A stretch of 12,897 bases of DNA from assembly GCA_944372725.1 (NCBI GenBank), contig CALWAA010000013.1, forward strand, positions 1 through 12,897, written 5' to 3'. Under the pieces are notes generated by a model, which made no database searches, had not been told where the DNA came from, and was given only the letters and a program-made list of their open reading frames with translations. Below are positions 1 through 7,026 of this stretch, one piece after another. Position 1 is the first letter of the stretch, and the number at the start of each line of letters is the position of its first letter. The translations under genes were made by a program, and so were the position numbers. Origin of the DNA: an uncultured Bacilli bacterium (GTDB lineage: Bacteria > Bacillota_I > Bacilli_A > RF39 > UBA660).

Positions 1-94
1 AATTTTTTTGATATGGCAGGAAATTATAATAAAACTGCCGAATTTTATCTATTGACTTTTACCAGATGTTCTTTAAAACATTATAACAAAAGAA
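1..94. other. Left-edge non-coding stretch, no supported gene
   Basis: No gene with a start and ribosome binding site is visible here. There is a weak hairpin at 15-39, a 5-bp stem (GGCAG/CTGCC) around an AT-rich loop. Neither strand has a T-run where a terminator would need one. The plus strand is open in one frame from base 1 to a stop at 178-180, but that frame runs through the terminator and the end of the PPC gene. I see no firm function. Confidence 0.4.
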
Positions 95-117
95 AAAAGA
101 GATGTAAATTCTCTTTT
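88..117 (-). terminator. Intrinsic terminator after the PPC-domain gene
   Basis: Read on the minus strand, an 8-bp stem AAAAGAGA/TCTCTTTT (110-117 with 95-102) surrounds a 7-base loop. It runs straight into T-rich sequence (TTTTTTCTTTTG). The 5' arm overlaps the TAA stop of the PPC gene at 116-118, so termination follows translation almost immediately. This probably closes the minus-strand gene run that starts at ccdA. Confidence 0.75.
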
Positions 118-535
118 AAAACAAAAATAAATTTAAACCTGTTTCATCATCTAAGAAGCGTTCTACTTCCCCATCTATAATAGTAATCACCATCTCACAT
201 GTTGCACTTACCACAGCTTCATTTAAATGCCCACCAAAGACTTCACCGGAATCATTACCAGCACTCATATGAATATGAGTATAAAACTCATGGTTCATCG
301 TATTAATTGTTCCGGTTAAAGAAACAATTTCAAAATCACCAACAAAGTGATTCTTATAGTATTTTTTCTCATCAACCTTATAAACACCAACTGTAAAATC
401 ATTTGTTTCTCCCAAAGCACTAACATGAGCAAACTTAATGTTTTCTTTTAAAGCAAGTTCTTTAATTTGCGCAAGTATCTCTTCTCCTCTATCAATTCTT
501 GCTACAATCGTATTATTAAAACGTCTATATTCCAT
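116..535 (-). CDS. PPC/DUF296 domain protein
   Basis: A 139-residue protein made of a single PPC (plants and prokaryotes conserved, DUF296) domain. Family marks are the His motif HIHMS (H87, H89), the following GGH (H103), and the strand CEMVITI near 113-119 with E114. In solved bacterial members a cluster of His residues binds a metal and the protein forms trimers. Plant homologues are AT-hook DNA-binding proteins, but bacterial stand-alone copies lack the AT-hook, as here, and their role is unknown. The ATG start is set by AGGAGGAGG a few bases upstream. The gene sits 34 bases after the DUF5131 gene, with a possible extended -10 promoter in the gap, and ends in its own terminator. Family assignment is firm; the biological role is not known. 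Confidence 0.85.
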   Translation of the reverse strand: MEYRRFNNTIVARIDRGEEILAQIKELALKENIKFAHVSALGETNDFTVGVYKVDEKKYYKNHFVGDFEIVSLTGTINTMNHEFYTHIHMSAGNDSGEVFGGHLNEAVVSATCEMVITIIDGEVERFLDDETGLNLFLF

Positions 536-552
536 AACAATCCTCCTCCTAA

Positions 553-561
553 ATTATAACA
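553..561 (-). promoter_or_regulatory. Extended -10 element upstream of the PPC gene
   Basis: TGTTATAAT on the minus strand is a perfect extended -10 (TGnTATAAT). No convincing -35 lies upstream (TTATTT at 17-base spacing). It lies only a few bases before the Shine-Dalgarno sequence, so a transcript starting there would have a very short leader. It could let the PPC gene be transcribed apart from the upstream operon. Confidence 0.35.
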
Positions 562-569
562 TAAAATAA

Positions 570-1283
570 TTAATAAAATAAATCAATATTAGCTTTTCTA
601 GCTTGTTTTAATTGTTCCCATCTAGGAATATGATACACTTTATTATTTTTAACAAAATTAGCACCAGTTTGTTTAAAAGTAAAAGAAACATGATACTTCA
701 TACATTCATCCCTCATTTTTAAAATCCAATCATAATTACATATTCTAGCATTATCCCCAGACTCTCCACCACAAGTAACATGTTCTATCAATCCAGTTTC
801 TAAATACTTTTCCATGTGAATTTCCTCTAACATTGGTTCACATATAATCTCCTTATGTTTGATAGGCAAAGAAAGCAAAATAGGAATTCTCTCCTCCGCC
901 ATCTTTTCATTTTCACAAGTAACACATATGGTAACATTAAGATATCCTAAACCCCAATCATCTGGTAAAGAAACAGAAAATCTTTCAATTCTCTTTGTAA
1001 TAATATAAAAATTTAAATCACTACGTTCTTTAATCATTTGCCAAACTTCTTTACGCCACAAATCTGCTTCTTGAATAAAAAAATCAGAAGTCATACAAAC
1101 ATAAACAAGATTATCTTTTACTACATAAGTTCCATCCCGATGTTTTTTAATAATCATGTCAAACGTTTTTGTTTTTCTAACGACATTACTATCTAAATCA
1201 TATTTCGCATCTCTCCGAAACATATAACAATGAAGACACCCCGGACTTTTTTTATGACAACCATGCCATGGATTCCAAATCAT
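570..1283 (-). CDS. DUF5131 (phage Gp37/Gp68-type) family protein
   Basis: A 237-residue protein of the DUF5131 family, known from phage Gp37/Gp68. The N-terminus has the family signature: the WNPWHGC start followed by GCLHCY gives Cys9, Cys16 and Cys19 (C-x6-C-x2-C), a three-Cys arrangement reminiscent of radical-SAM iron-sulfur sites. Further family-like marks are ITKR at about 95-99, CVTCEN at about 120-125 and GGESG at about 172-176. The reaction is not established for this family. The ATG overlaps the stop of the upstream MmcQ-EVE gene (ATGA, 1280-1283), so the two are translationally coupled. Elsewhere DUF5131 proteins often sit beside a TcmP partner; no TcmP is present here and the partner gene is an EVE/YjbR fusion instead. 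Family call is strong, function unknown. Confidence 0.8.
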   Translation of the reverse strand: MIWNPWHGCHKKSPGCLHCYMFRRDAKYDLDSNVVRKTKTFDMIIKKHRDGTYVVKDNLVYVCMTSDFFIQEADLWRKEVWQMIKERSDLNFYIITKRIERFSVSLPDDWGLGYLNVTICVTCENEKMAEERIPILLSLPIKHKEIICEPMLEEIHMEKYLETGLIEHVTCGGESGDNARICNYDWILKMRDECMKYHVSFTFKQTGANFVKNNKVYHIPRWEQLKQARKANIDLFY

Positions 1284-2278
1284 TTTTGAAGCTCCTCTAC
1301 TAATTTTTTAGGAATACTTCTAGCACTACGCACTGCTTTAACACCATATTCCTTTAACTTACGAATAGAAAATTCATCCTCATCATATTTTTTTAATAGT
1401 TTTAATTTCATCGAAAAAGTATGATTTACACCAGGTATATTAGCTTCAATTACTTTACACTCAAAAAGAATTGCTTGATAAGGTTTCGTTAAATAAATAT
1501 AAACAAAATCTCCCTCCATCGCTTTTATATCTTGATGCCACGTAATTACATCACTCATAGAAAAAGCTTGAATTACATCATAATATTTAGGGTTAGCAGG
1601 AATAATCCAAGAACCAGATAGATTAGCTAGTTCATAACTAATATCCACCATTTCCATGACTTCTTCATCGGTTAAAGTATCATCTAAAGTAACTGAAACC
1701 CAAGCTTTTTTATTCATATGATAAGCCGGATAAACCCCATCATGATTAATATAATCTAATACTTTATCATCCAACTTAAGATTGATGATTTCTATTTCTC
1801 CAGTTAAATTGTGAATAATCTTACTTTTATCCACATTTAAGATAATCCCAAACCATTTATTACTCCTACTATTTCTAAATATTCCATACCCAGGATACTT
1901 ATCCCATAAAAATTCCGGATAAACCTTATATTTTTCTATAATGAAATTGGCCATACGATTAGCTTGATGATAAATAAAATAGTTTGCATCTAATACATTC
2001 CTAGCAATATCTTTTAATAGCAAAATATACTCTTCTCTTACTTGATAAGCAAAGCCTGTTAAATCAGAAATTCTAAAATTAGTATATTCCAAATTAGTTT
2101 TTAAATCATATACCTTTCCTGAAACATTACCATCTAAATCAATCGTAATATCTTCCCGAAAAGATTTCATAAATTCTTTAGAAAAATGATAAATAGTATT
2201 CTCCTGTATAAATCCATAAGAAACTAACTTTTGATAATTAATTTTTCCTCTTTTAAATATTTCTCTTTCTATATCCAT
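1280..2278 (-). CDS. MmcQ/YjbR-family protein fused to a C-terminal EVE-like domain
   Basis: A 332-residue protein when started at the ATG at 2276-2278. The first two thirds resemble the extended MmcQ/YjbR proteins of Bacillota: an N-terminal module (about 1-80), then the YjbR core (about 105-215) with YPEFLWDKYPGYGIFRN and AYHMNKKAWVSV. The last third (about 223-325) has the layout of an EVE/PUA-like domain: GSWIIPANP, then W..DI..MEGDFVYIY, then an A-I-L-F-E-C-K-V strand. EVE domains in other proteins bind modified bases in DNA or RNA, and YjbR folds resemble DNA-binding proteins, so a nucleic-acid role is a reasonable inference. An in-frame TTG at 2293 adds five residues (MDGVW) but has no ribosome site. 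The ATG has only a weak GGATGG. The stop overlaps the next start, so it is an operon with the DUF5131 gene. Confidence 0.75.
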   Translation of the reverse strand: MDIEREIFKRGKINYQKLVSYGFIQENTIYHFSKEFMKSFREDITIDLDGNVSGKVYDLKTNLEYTNFRISDLTGFAYQVREEYILLLKDIARNVLDANYFIYHQANRMANFIIEKYKVYPEFLWDKYPGYGIFRNSRSNKWFGIILNVDKSKIIHNLTGEIEIINLKLDDKVLDYINHDGVYPAYHMNKKAWVSVTLDDTLTDEEVMEMVDISYELANLSGSWIIPANPKYYDVIQAFSMSDVITWHQDIKAMEGDFVYIYLTKPYQAILFECKVIEANIPGVNHTFSMKLKLLKKYDEDEFSIRKLKEYGVKAVRSARSIPKKLVEELQK

Positions 2279-2328
2279 CCAAACACCATCCAAAAAGAAA
2301 ATCTATTGTTACCAATAAATTATCTCTT

Positions 2329-2718
2329 TTATTCACACTTATAATCTTGAAGCTCTAAAACTTCTTTTAATTCTCCATAAGTTATTTCTTGATTCATTTG
2401 AATACCAAGAAAACTATTTGCACTATCTTTCGTAACTAATCTAATCTTTCCATCCACAATCGATACATCCATATAAGGCTTACTAGTCTTAATATTATTA
2501 GCAATCACCGGAAGTTGTGTTTGATACTCACTCGGAAATTCCATATCAACAATAAATTCCATATCTGATACCTTATTTTCTTTTATCTTAATTTCTAAAG
2601 TAGAATAAGACTTAATATCATCTTCTATATTACTAGCTGTACATACTAATTCTTGAGTATTTCCACAACCAGTTAAAAAAATGAGCATCAATAATAAAAC
2701 TAAAAATCTTTTCTTCAT
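2329..2718 (-). CDS. Small secreted lipoprotein of unknown function
   Basis: A 129-residue predicted lipoprotein. It starts with MKKRF, a hydrophobic stretch, and an L-T-G-C lipobox with the lipidated Cys at position 18. The rest is a compact alpha/beta-looking domain of about 110 residues. Apart from the lipidated Cys it has two cysteines, at about 27 (LVCTAS) and 128 (DYKCE), near the two ends of the domain; they could form a disulfide or be a thioredoxin substrate. The size and the lipobox followed by TCT-like sequence recall YehR/DUF1307 lipoproteins, but I cannot claim membership. It starts seven bases after the thioredoxin gene's TAG, which is itself part of the ribosome site (TAGGTGG), so it is the third gene of the ccdA module. 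The role is unknown; redox-linked function is inferred only from position. Confidence 0.7.
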   Translation of the reverse strand: MKKRFLVLLLMLIFLTGCGNTQELVCTASNIEDDIKSYSTLEIKIKENKVSDMEFIVDMEFPSEYQTQLPVIANNIKTSKPYMDVSIVDGKIRLVTKDSANSFLGIQMNQEITYGELKEVLELQDYKCE

Positions 2719-2725
2719 AACCCAC

Positions 2726-3169
2726 CTACTCTAATTCACTCATAATGGTATCTTTATCTACAGCCCCAACTAAAGTAGCAATTTCTTTTCCATCTTTAAA
2801 AATCATAATAGTTGGTGTTGCATCAGTTGGATAATCATCTCTTACTTCTTTCGTATCTTTTGCATCTACATTTAAAGTCGCCACTTTTACATCTTTATTG
2901 GTTTTAGCAATATCAACTAAAGTTGTAAGCATAGCTACACAAGGTGGACAAGAATTAGATGAAAACTCTAAAATAACTGGCTTATCTGAATTTAAAATTT
3001 CTTCTTCAAAATTATCATCCGTTATTTTTACAACCCCAACACTAACGGACTCTTCTTCTACTTCTTCTTTATTAGTACTATTTGTACTAAAATAATAAAC
3101 CCCAGCAATAACTCCTATCACAACAATAAATAGGACAATTTCTATAATTAATTTAACTTTCTTATTCAT
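2726..3169 (-). CDS. Membrane-tethered thioredoxin-like protein
   Basis: A 147-residue thiol-disulfide protein. Residues 7-27 form one hydrophobic anchor, followed by a Glu-rich linker (about 35-42). The thioredoxin fold then runs from about 47 to 147, placed outside the membrane. The active site is SNSCPPC with Cys74 and Cys77, and the cis-proline loop is ATPTIM with Pro119. A CPPC site is less typical than the CGPC of cytosolic thioredoxin, and the fold lacks the long insert of many ResA/TlpA proteins. The gene is 12 bases downstream of ccdA, and the ccdA TAG is part of its ribosome site (TAGGAGG). The natural reading is that CcdA passes electrons from cytosolic thioredoxin to this protein, which then reduces exported substrates, perhaps including the lipoprotein encoded next. 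Confidence 0.88.
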   Translation of the reverse strand: MNKKVKLIIEIVLFIVVIGVIAGVYYFSTNSTNKEEVEEESVSVGVVKITDDNFEEEILNSDKPVILEFSSNSCPPCVAMLTTLVDIAKTNKDVKVATLNVDAKDTKEVRDDYPTDATPTIMIFKDGKEIATLVGAVDKDTIMSELE

Positions 3170-3181
3170 AAATATTTCCTC

Positions 3182-3835
3182 CTAACTAAATAAACCCATA
3201 ATTCCCATAATAAGTTTATATATACCAAAAATAACTAAAATACTACCTGATATTTTATTAATAATATTATAATGCTTTTTAATAAAATCAAAAGTCCTCT
3301 TCATCTTTTCTAAAAAGATAGTAGTTACAATAAAAGGAATAGCAAGCCCTAAAGAATAAAGTAACAATAAAATAGCTCCCTGTAAAACACTACCCGTTGT
3401 ACTAGCAAGAATAAGTGCTGAAGACAAAAAGGCTCCTACACAAGGTGTCCAAGTAACAGAAAAAATAGCTCCAAAGAAAAGTGATGTAATGAAATTTAAA
3501 TTTTTCTTCTCACTATCTATTCCTTTTGTTTTATTAAATAATTTAATTAGTAATAATCCCATATAATTAAGACCAATAACAATTAAAAATAAACCAAATA
3601 AAATATTAAAATAATCAACATATTCATGAATAAACTTTCCAAATGTACCTGCAAAGACACCAAGTAAAATAAAAATAATACTAAATCCACTAACAAATCC
3701 CAAAGCATTGAAAATAGCTTTTTTACTACTCTTACTATCTGTTGCAAAATAAGATATATAAATAGGTATCACTGGTAATACACACGGTGATACAAAGGAA
3801 GCAATTCCCTCAATAAACGTAATTAAATATTGCAT
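3182..3835 (-). CDS. ccdA: CcdA/DsbD-type membrane thiol electron transporter
   Basis: A polytopic membrane protein of 217 residues (from the ATG at 3833-3835) with about six hydrophobic segments, the normal size for CcdA. It carries the two conserved Cys motifs of the DsbD transmembrane domain: SFVSPCVLP near the N-terminus (Cys18) and TWTPCVGAF in the middle (Cys132). These two cysteines relay electrons across the membrane from cytosolic thioredoxin. A longer in-frame start (TTG at 3847) is less likely, because the sequence between it and the ATG is GGGAGGG, the ribosome site for the ATG. The module partner is the tethered thioredoxin immediately downstream. No cytochrome c maturation gene is seen, so general envelope thiol reduction is more likely than a haem-specific role. 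Confidence 0.9.
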   Translation of the reverse strand: MQYLITFIEGIASFVSPCVLPVIPIYISYFATDSKSSKKAIFNALGFVSGFSIIFILLGVFAGTFGKFIHEYVDYFNILFGLFLIVIGLNYMGLLLIKLFNKTKGIDSEKKNLNFITSLFFGAIFSVTWTPCVGAFLSSALILASTTGSVLQGAILLLLYSLGLAIPFIVTTIFLEKMKRTFDFIKKHYNIINKISGSILVIFGIYKLIMGIMGLFS

Positions 3836-3850
3836 AATCCCTCCCAATTA

Positions 3851-3859
3851 ATTATAACA
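3851..3859 (-). promoter_or_regulatory. Extended -10 promoter element for the ccdA module
   Basis: TGTTATAAT (minus strand) is a perfect extended -10, between the terminator of the XRE gene and the ccdA ribosome site. The -35 region is poor (ATGATA at 17 bases), which extended -10 promoters tolerate. It lies close to the Shine-Dalgarno GGGAGGG, implying a short leader. Because the upstream XRE gene ends in a terminator, this is the likely start of the operon from ccdA down to at least the lipoprotein. Confidence 0.5.
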
Positions 3860-3913
3860 CATTTTATTAATCTTATCATAATAATTAAAACTCATTTCCC
3901 CGTTTTATAGTAA

Positions 3914-3952
3914 AAAATGAAAAAAGTAGCACAATATTTCATGTTCTACTTT
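3914..3952 (-). terminator. Intrinsic terminator after the XRE regulator gene
   Basis: On the minus strand, AAAGTAG (3946-3952) pairs with CTACTTT (3923-3929). The loop can extend the stem with ACA/TGT. The run TTTTTTCATTTTTT follows directly. It lies a few bases after the XRE stop and separates that gene from the ccdA module. Confidence 0.75.
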
Positions 3953-3959
3953 CCAATTA

Positions 3960-4670
3960 TCATTTACAAAAATTATCGATATAATCTCTATCATACTTCC
4001 CATTTTTAATTACTGTAAAAGTTTCATTATCTTTATCTACATTACACCTTACCACATCATAAAATAATGTATCATAATAAATTACATTCTCTCCTGTAAC
4101 TTTAACTAATGAAAATCTAGGTGCTTGATGGATATTAACAACACCTATATAATCTATTGTCATTAATACCAAAATAAACACTAAAAAATAACTAAAATTG
4201 CAAAATAATCTTTTGGGATATGTTAATTTTTTTGTAAATCTACTAACTCCAATTAAAGAAATGATAGCACCAAAAACCGAATATATAGAACCCCAACTAC
4301 TTTCACTAGGAAATATAGCTACAGCACTAACAGCGATTAAAACTCCAAATATGATTAGTATAAGCCCAATTAAATGATTTCTATCTTTAATTTTTTTACT
4401 AGTATAATCGATTGTGTTAATAATATTTTCTTCTAATCTTTCTTGGTATTCTCCTTTTGATACTTTCTCACCACTTAAAAAATCATTTAAAGAAATATTG
4501 AGTTCTTTACATAAAGGCTTAAAAAGTGACAAATCTGGCATATTCCTTCCATTTTCCCAATTTCCAATAGTTCTATCAGATACTCCTAATTTTTCTGCTA
4601 ATTCCTGTTGAGTGATGTTTTTCTGCTTTCTACAACTAGCAATAAATTTGCCTATTTTTTCTTGATTCAC
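3960..4670 (-). CDS. Membrane-bound XRE-family transcription regulator
   Basis: A 236-residue protein with a Cro/CI-type helix-turn-helix at about 5-62 (TQQELAEKLGVSDRTIGNWENG is the HTH core). Three hydrophobic segments follow (about 100-120, 126-145 and 158-178), then a C-terminal tail of about 55 residues with two cysteines (C209, C235). With three crossings the DNA-binding end is inside and the tail outside, a layout suited to sensing the envelope directly. This domain order is common in Bacillota XRE regulators, but ligands are mostly unknown. The start is GTG at 4668-4670, supported by AAGGAG seven bases upstream. It is a single-gene unit: a terminator follows it and another terminator lies about 200 bases upstream. 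Targets cannot be told from sequence; the ccdA module is the nearest candidate. Confidence 0.8.
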   Translation of the reverse strand: MNQEKIGKFIASCRKQKNITQQELAEKLGVSDRTIGNWENGRNMPDLSLFKPLCKELNISLNDFLSGEKVSKGEYQERLEENIINTIDYTSKKIKDRNHLIGLILIIFGVLIAVSAVAIFPSESSWGSIYSVFGAIISLIGVSRFTKKLTYPKRLFCNFSYFLVFILVLMTIDYIGVVNIHQAPRFSLVKVTGENVIYYDTLFYDVVRCNVDKDNETFTVIKNGKYDRDYIDNFCK

Positions 4671-4767
4671 AAAATTTCTCCTTTCACACTAATATTTTAT
4701 AATGTAGAAGCTATTGATTACAGGAAACAATTCAAGGGTAATACCAAAATTATAAAATAATATTTCA

Positions 4768-4797
4768 ATTATCTCAATATAAAAAAACATACTTCAA
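4768..4797 (-). promoter_or_regulatory. Weak candidate promoter for the XRE gene
   Basis: On the minus strand TTGAAG (4792-4797) and GATAAT (4768-4773) are separated by 18 bases, a fair sigma-A match. It would give a leader of about 90 bases. The surroundings are so AT-rich that chance matches are expected. The rest of 4671-4867 shows no gene or clear structure. Confidence 0.25.
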
Positions 4798-4867
4798 ATA
4801 GTCTTGACATAACTTATCATATTTAAAAAGCCTAATTATTTAACAATTTCAATTTAATTAAATGAAA

Positions 4868-4964
4868 TAAAAAAATGGAGCCTTACGGCTCCTTCAGGGG
4901 GTTTTGGTTGACTCACTTTCACACAAGTCGTAAAAGTGATATCGGACATGATGTTTATCATGTC
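4868..4964 (-). ncRNA. Candidate stand-alone small RNA, about 97 nt
   Basis: A near-consensus promoter (4971-4999) points at this stretch and an intrinsic terminator ends it, with no coding frame between. The predicted RNA starts around G4964, exactly at a perfect 8-bp hairpin (GACATGAT/ATCATGTC, loop AAAC; 4945-4964). A second stem follows (TCACTTT/AAAGTGA, 4933-4939 with 4913-4919). Next comes a 20-base unpaired linker (4893-4912) with a run of five C, and last the terminator hairpin (4877-4892). A C-rich unpaired segment before the terminator is the design of several Gram-positive trans-acting sRNAs that block ribosome sites. It does not look like SRP RNA, 6S, tmRNA or RNase P. A long leader or attenuator for the XRE gene, or a plain recG 3' UTR, are alternatives. 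Confidence 0.55.
4870..4892 (-). terminator. Intrinsic terminator of the small RNA and probably of recG
   Basis: GGAGCC-GTAA-GGCTCC on the minus strand (4877-4892) is a perfect 6-bp stem closed by a GNRA-type loop and followed by ATTTTTTTATTTC. It is the best intrinsic terminator in the window. It is the first terminator-like structure downstream of recG, so it would also catch recG read-through. Confidence 0.85.
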
Positions 4965-4970
4965 ATAATA

Positions 4971-4999
4971 ATGATATTATTTTTTTCGACATTTGTCAA
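4971..4999 (-). promoter_or_regulatory. Near-consensus sigma-A promoter for the small RNA
   Basis: Minus strand: TTGACA (4994-4999, perfect -35), 17-base spacer, TATCAT (4971-4976, five of six of the -10). The predicted start is about 4964, seven bases on. It lies just after the recG stop and has no coding gene within 290 bases downstream, so its immediate product is the RNA ended by the 4870-4892 terminator. Confidence 0.7.
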
Positions 5000-5022
5000 T
5001 TACCTTTAAGCAATTTTTACAC

Positions 5023-7008
5023 TTAATTTAATCTTTCTAAATCACGAACTATTTTTTTATAATTCATATTATTTTTATAAGCCCCGCTATTTAAATATTC
5101 TTCGCTATCTTGCTTAGCTTGCATCATGATTTTTAAATCAGTTTTTAAATTGGCAATTTTAAATGTTTTAACTCCACTTTGCATAGTACCAAAAAGGTCA
5201 CCTTCACCCCGTAATTCCAAATCCTTTTCGGCAATATAAAAGCCATCATTACTTTCTTCAAGAACTTTTAAGCGACTGGTCTCTTTATCACTTATTAAAT
5301 AACAATAAGAATCCATACTATTTCTACCTACTCGACCACGAAGTTGATGAATAGTAGCAAGCCCAAAACGGTCAGCATCAAAAATAACCATAATAGTTGC
5401 ATTTTTAACATCAACACCTACTTCAATAACAGTCGTTGAAATAAGTATTTTCGTTTCATTATTTTTAAATCTTCCCATAATTGCATCTTTTTCTTTTTGT
5501 TTTAACTTCCCATGTAATATTTCAATAGGAATTTTACCTTGATAGGCCATATTAAATTTTTCCTTAAGCGTTTCCACACTCTTTAAATCTAGCTCTTCAT
5601 TATCGTCAATAATACTTGCTACAACATAAACTTGATGACCTGCTTTTATTTCTTCTAAAACATGCATAAGTACATCTTTAAGTTCACTATATTTTTTTAT
5701 TTTGGTAACAATTTCTTTTCTTCCACCAGGTTTATGCCGAATAAAAGAAACATCTAAATCACCATATAAAGTTAAAGCATAAGTCCTAGGAATTGGAGTG
5801 GCACTCATATATAAAGCATCTGGAACATCTCCTTTACTTTTAAGTATTTCTCTTTGCTTTACTCCAAAACGATGCTGTTCATCTGTAATAACAAGCCCTA
5901 AACGGTAAAAAGATACATTTTCTTCTAAGATAGCATGTGTTCCAATCAAAATATCAATATCCCCACTAGCAAGTCTTACCTTTACATTATCTTTTTCTTT
6001 TTTAGTCATACTACCTACTAACAAATCAATCGTTAAATGAAACTTGCTAAAATAAGAAACAGCTGAATCAAAATGTTGCCTTGCTAAAACTTCTGTAGGA
6101 GCCATTAAAACACTTTGATAACCAGCTAAAAAGTTCGCATACATACTAATAAAACTAATAATTGTTTTACCACTACCAACATCACCAAGTACTAATCTAT
6201 TCATCTTTTTATTACTTTTAATATCACTTAAAATTAATGATAAAGCTTCCGTCTGACTATCCGTTAAAGAAAAAGGCAAACTAGTAATAAACTCATCAAC
6301 TTTATCCTGGGCGAAATATTTTGCTTCTTTATACGTATTTTCATTTTCATTTTTCATATAAGCAATTTTAAACAAAAACAAAAATAATTCTTCATATTTT
6401 AAATAAACTTTAGATTTCTTTATTTCTTCAAAACTATGCGGACTATGAACCATCCGTAAAGCTTGTTTCTTACTAATAAAATTATATTTCATAATAAACT
6501 CATCAGGAATATAATTAGGTATTTTAGCACTATCAACAAGAGCACTTTCCATAATCTTTCTTAAATCATTATTCTTAATACCCTTTTTAATATGATAAAT
6601 AGGAATAATCTCTTTTTTAGTTAAGGGATTTAACTTTATATCATCACAAATAAAAGTATTTCTTTTTAAATCATATTTACCAACCAAAGTAATCGTTTTA
6701 CCTATCACAATATGTGGTTTTAAAAAAGCTCGATTAAAAATAATGGCATACATAACCTTACCATTATGATTTACCCGAAATTGCAACTTATTAAAATTCT
6801 TACGTATAAAAGCAGTTGTTGCTGTTGTTTCTACTAAAACATTAATAGCAATTCTCTCATTATCATAATCATCGGTCAAATTAGTAGGTTCAAATAAATC
6901 ATAACGATAAGGATAATAAGTTAATAAATCATCTATATTATAAATATTAAGTTCATGTAAGTTTAAAAGCATCTTAGGGCCTACACCTTTAATATCTGTA
7001 AGTTCCAC
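5023..7008 (-). CDS. recG: ATP-dependent DNA helicase RecG
   Basis: A 661-residue RecG, close to the usual family length. It remodels stalled replication forks and branch-migrates Holliday junctions, and acts in the cytosol. The N-terminus has the helix-hairpin start (LTDIKGVGPK) and the OB-fold wedge domain (about 50-130). Helicase motifs are clear: Walker A GDVGSGKT (275-282), DEQH (376-379), SATPIPRT (402-409), QLRGRVGR (555-562) and the translocation motif RGEGDLFGTMQSG (600-612). The start is GTG at 7006-7008, backed by GGGAGGG seven bases upstream and by the fit of the family N-terminus. A promoter overlaps the end of the upstream cohesin-like gene, so recG is probably transcribed both alone and by read-through. 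Confidence 0.97.
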   Translation of the reverse strand: MELTDIKGVGPKMLLNLHELNIYNIDDLLTYYPYRYDLFEPTNLTDDYDNERIAINVLVETTATTAFIRKNFNKLQFRVNHNGKVMYAIIFNRAFLKPHIVIGKTITLVGKYDLKRNTFICDDIKLNPLTKKEIIPIYHIKKGIKNNDLRKIMESALVDSAKIPNYIPDEFIMKYNFISKKQALRMVHSPHSFEEIKKSKVYLKYEELFLFLFKIAYMKNENENTYKEAKYFAQDKVDEFITSLPFSLTDSQTEALSLILSDIKSNKKMNRLVLGDVGSGKTIISFISMYANFLAGYQSVLMAPTEVLARQHFDSAVSYFSKFHLTIDLLVGSMTKKEKDNVKVRLASGDIDILIGTHAILEENVSFYRLGLVITDEQHRFGVKQREILKSKGDVPDALYMSATPIPRTYALTLYGDLDVSFIRHKPGGRKEIVTKIKKYSELKDVLMHVLEEIKAGHQVYVVASIIDDNEELDLKSVETLKEKFNMAYQGKIPIEILHGKLKQKEKDAIMGRFKNNETKILISTTVIEVGVDVKNATIMVIFDADRFGLATIHQLRGRVGRNSMDSYCYLISDKETSRLKVLEESNDGFYIAEKDLELRGEGDLFGTMQSGVKTFKIANLKTDLKIMMQAKQDSEEYLNSGAYKNNMNYKKIVRDLERLN

Positions 7009-7026
7009 TCTAATCCCTCCCTAACT

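Noticed and set aside
15..39. Hairpin GGCAG/CTGCC as a terminator
   Set aside because: The stem is only 5 bp with a 15-base loop and no T-run follows it on either strand.
1..180. Plus-strand frame open from base 1 to the TAA at 178-180, as if a gene ran in from the left
   Set aside because: It runs through the terminator and 65 bases into the PPC gene on the other strand. The last part is Lys/Leu/His-rich translation of antisense sequence, and no family is recognisable. The left edge hides any start, so a short true C-terminus cannot be fully excluded.
2898..3095. Plus-strand open frame of 65 codons
   Set aside because: It is antisense to the thioredoxin gene over its CPPC region, has no ribosome site, and its Ser/Leu/Thr-rich product is typical of a shadow frame.
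4414..4611. Plus-strand open frame of 65 codons
   Set aside because: It lies opposite the helix-turn-helix coding part of the XRE gene and has no ribosome site or family features.
4804..4820. Plus-strand TTGACA followed by TATCAT
   Set aside because: The two boxes are only five bases apart, so they cannot form a promoter, and no gene lies downstream on that strand.
4868..4964. Riboswitch or attenuator controlling the XRE gene
   Set aside because: The terminator lies about 200 bases before the XRE start, there is no visible alternative antiterminator pairing, and no ligand-binding core is recognised. A free small RNA is simpler, though not proven.
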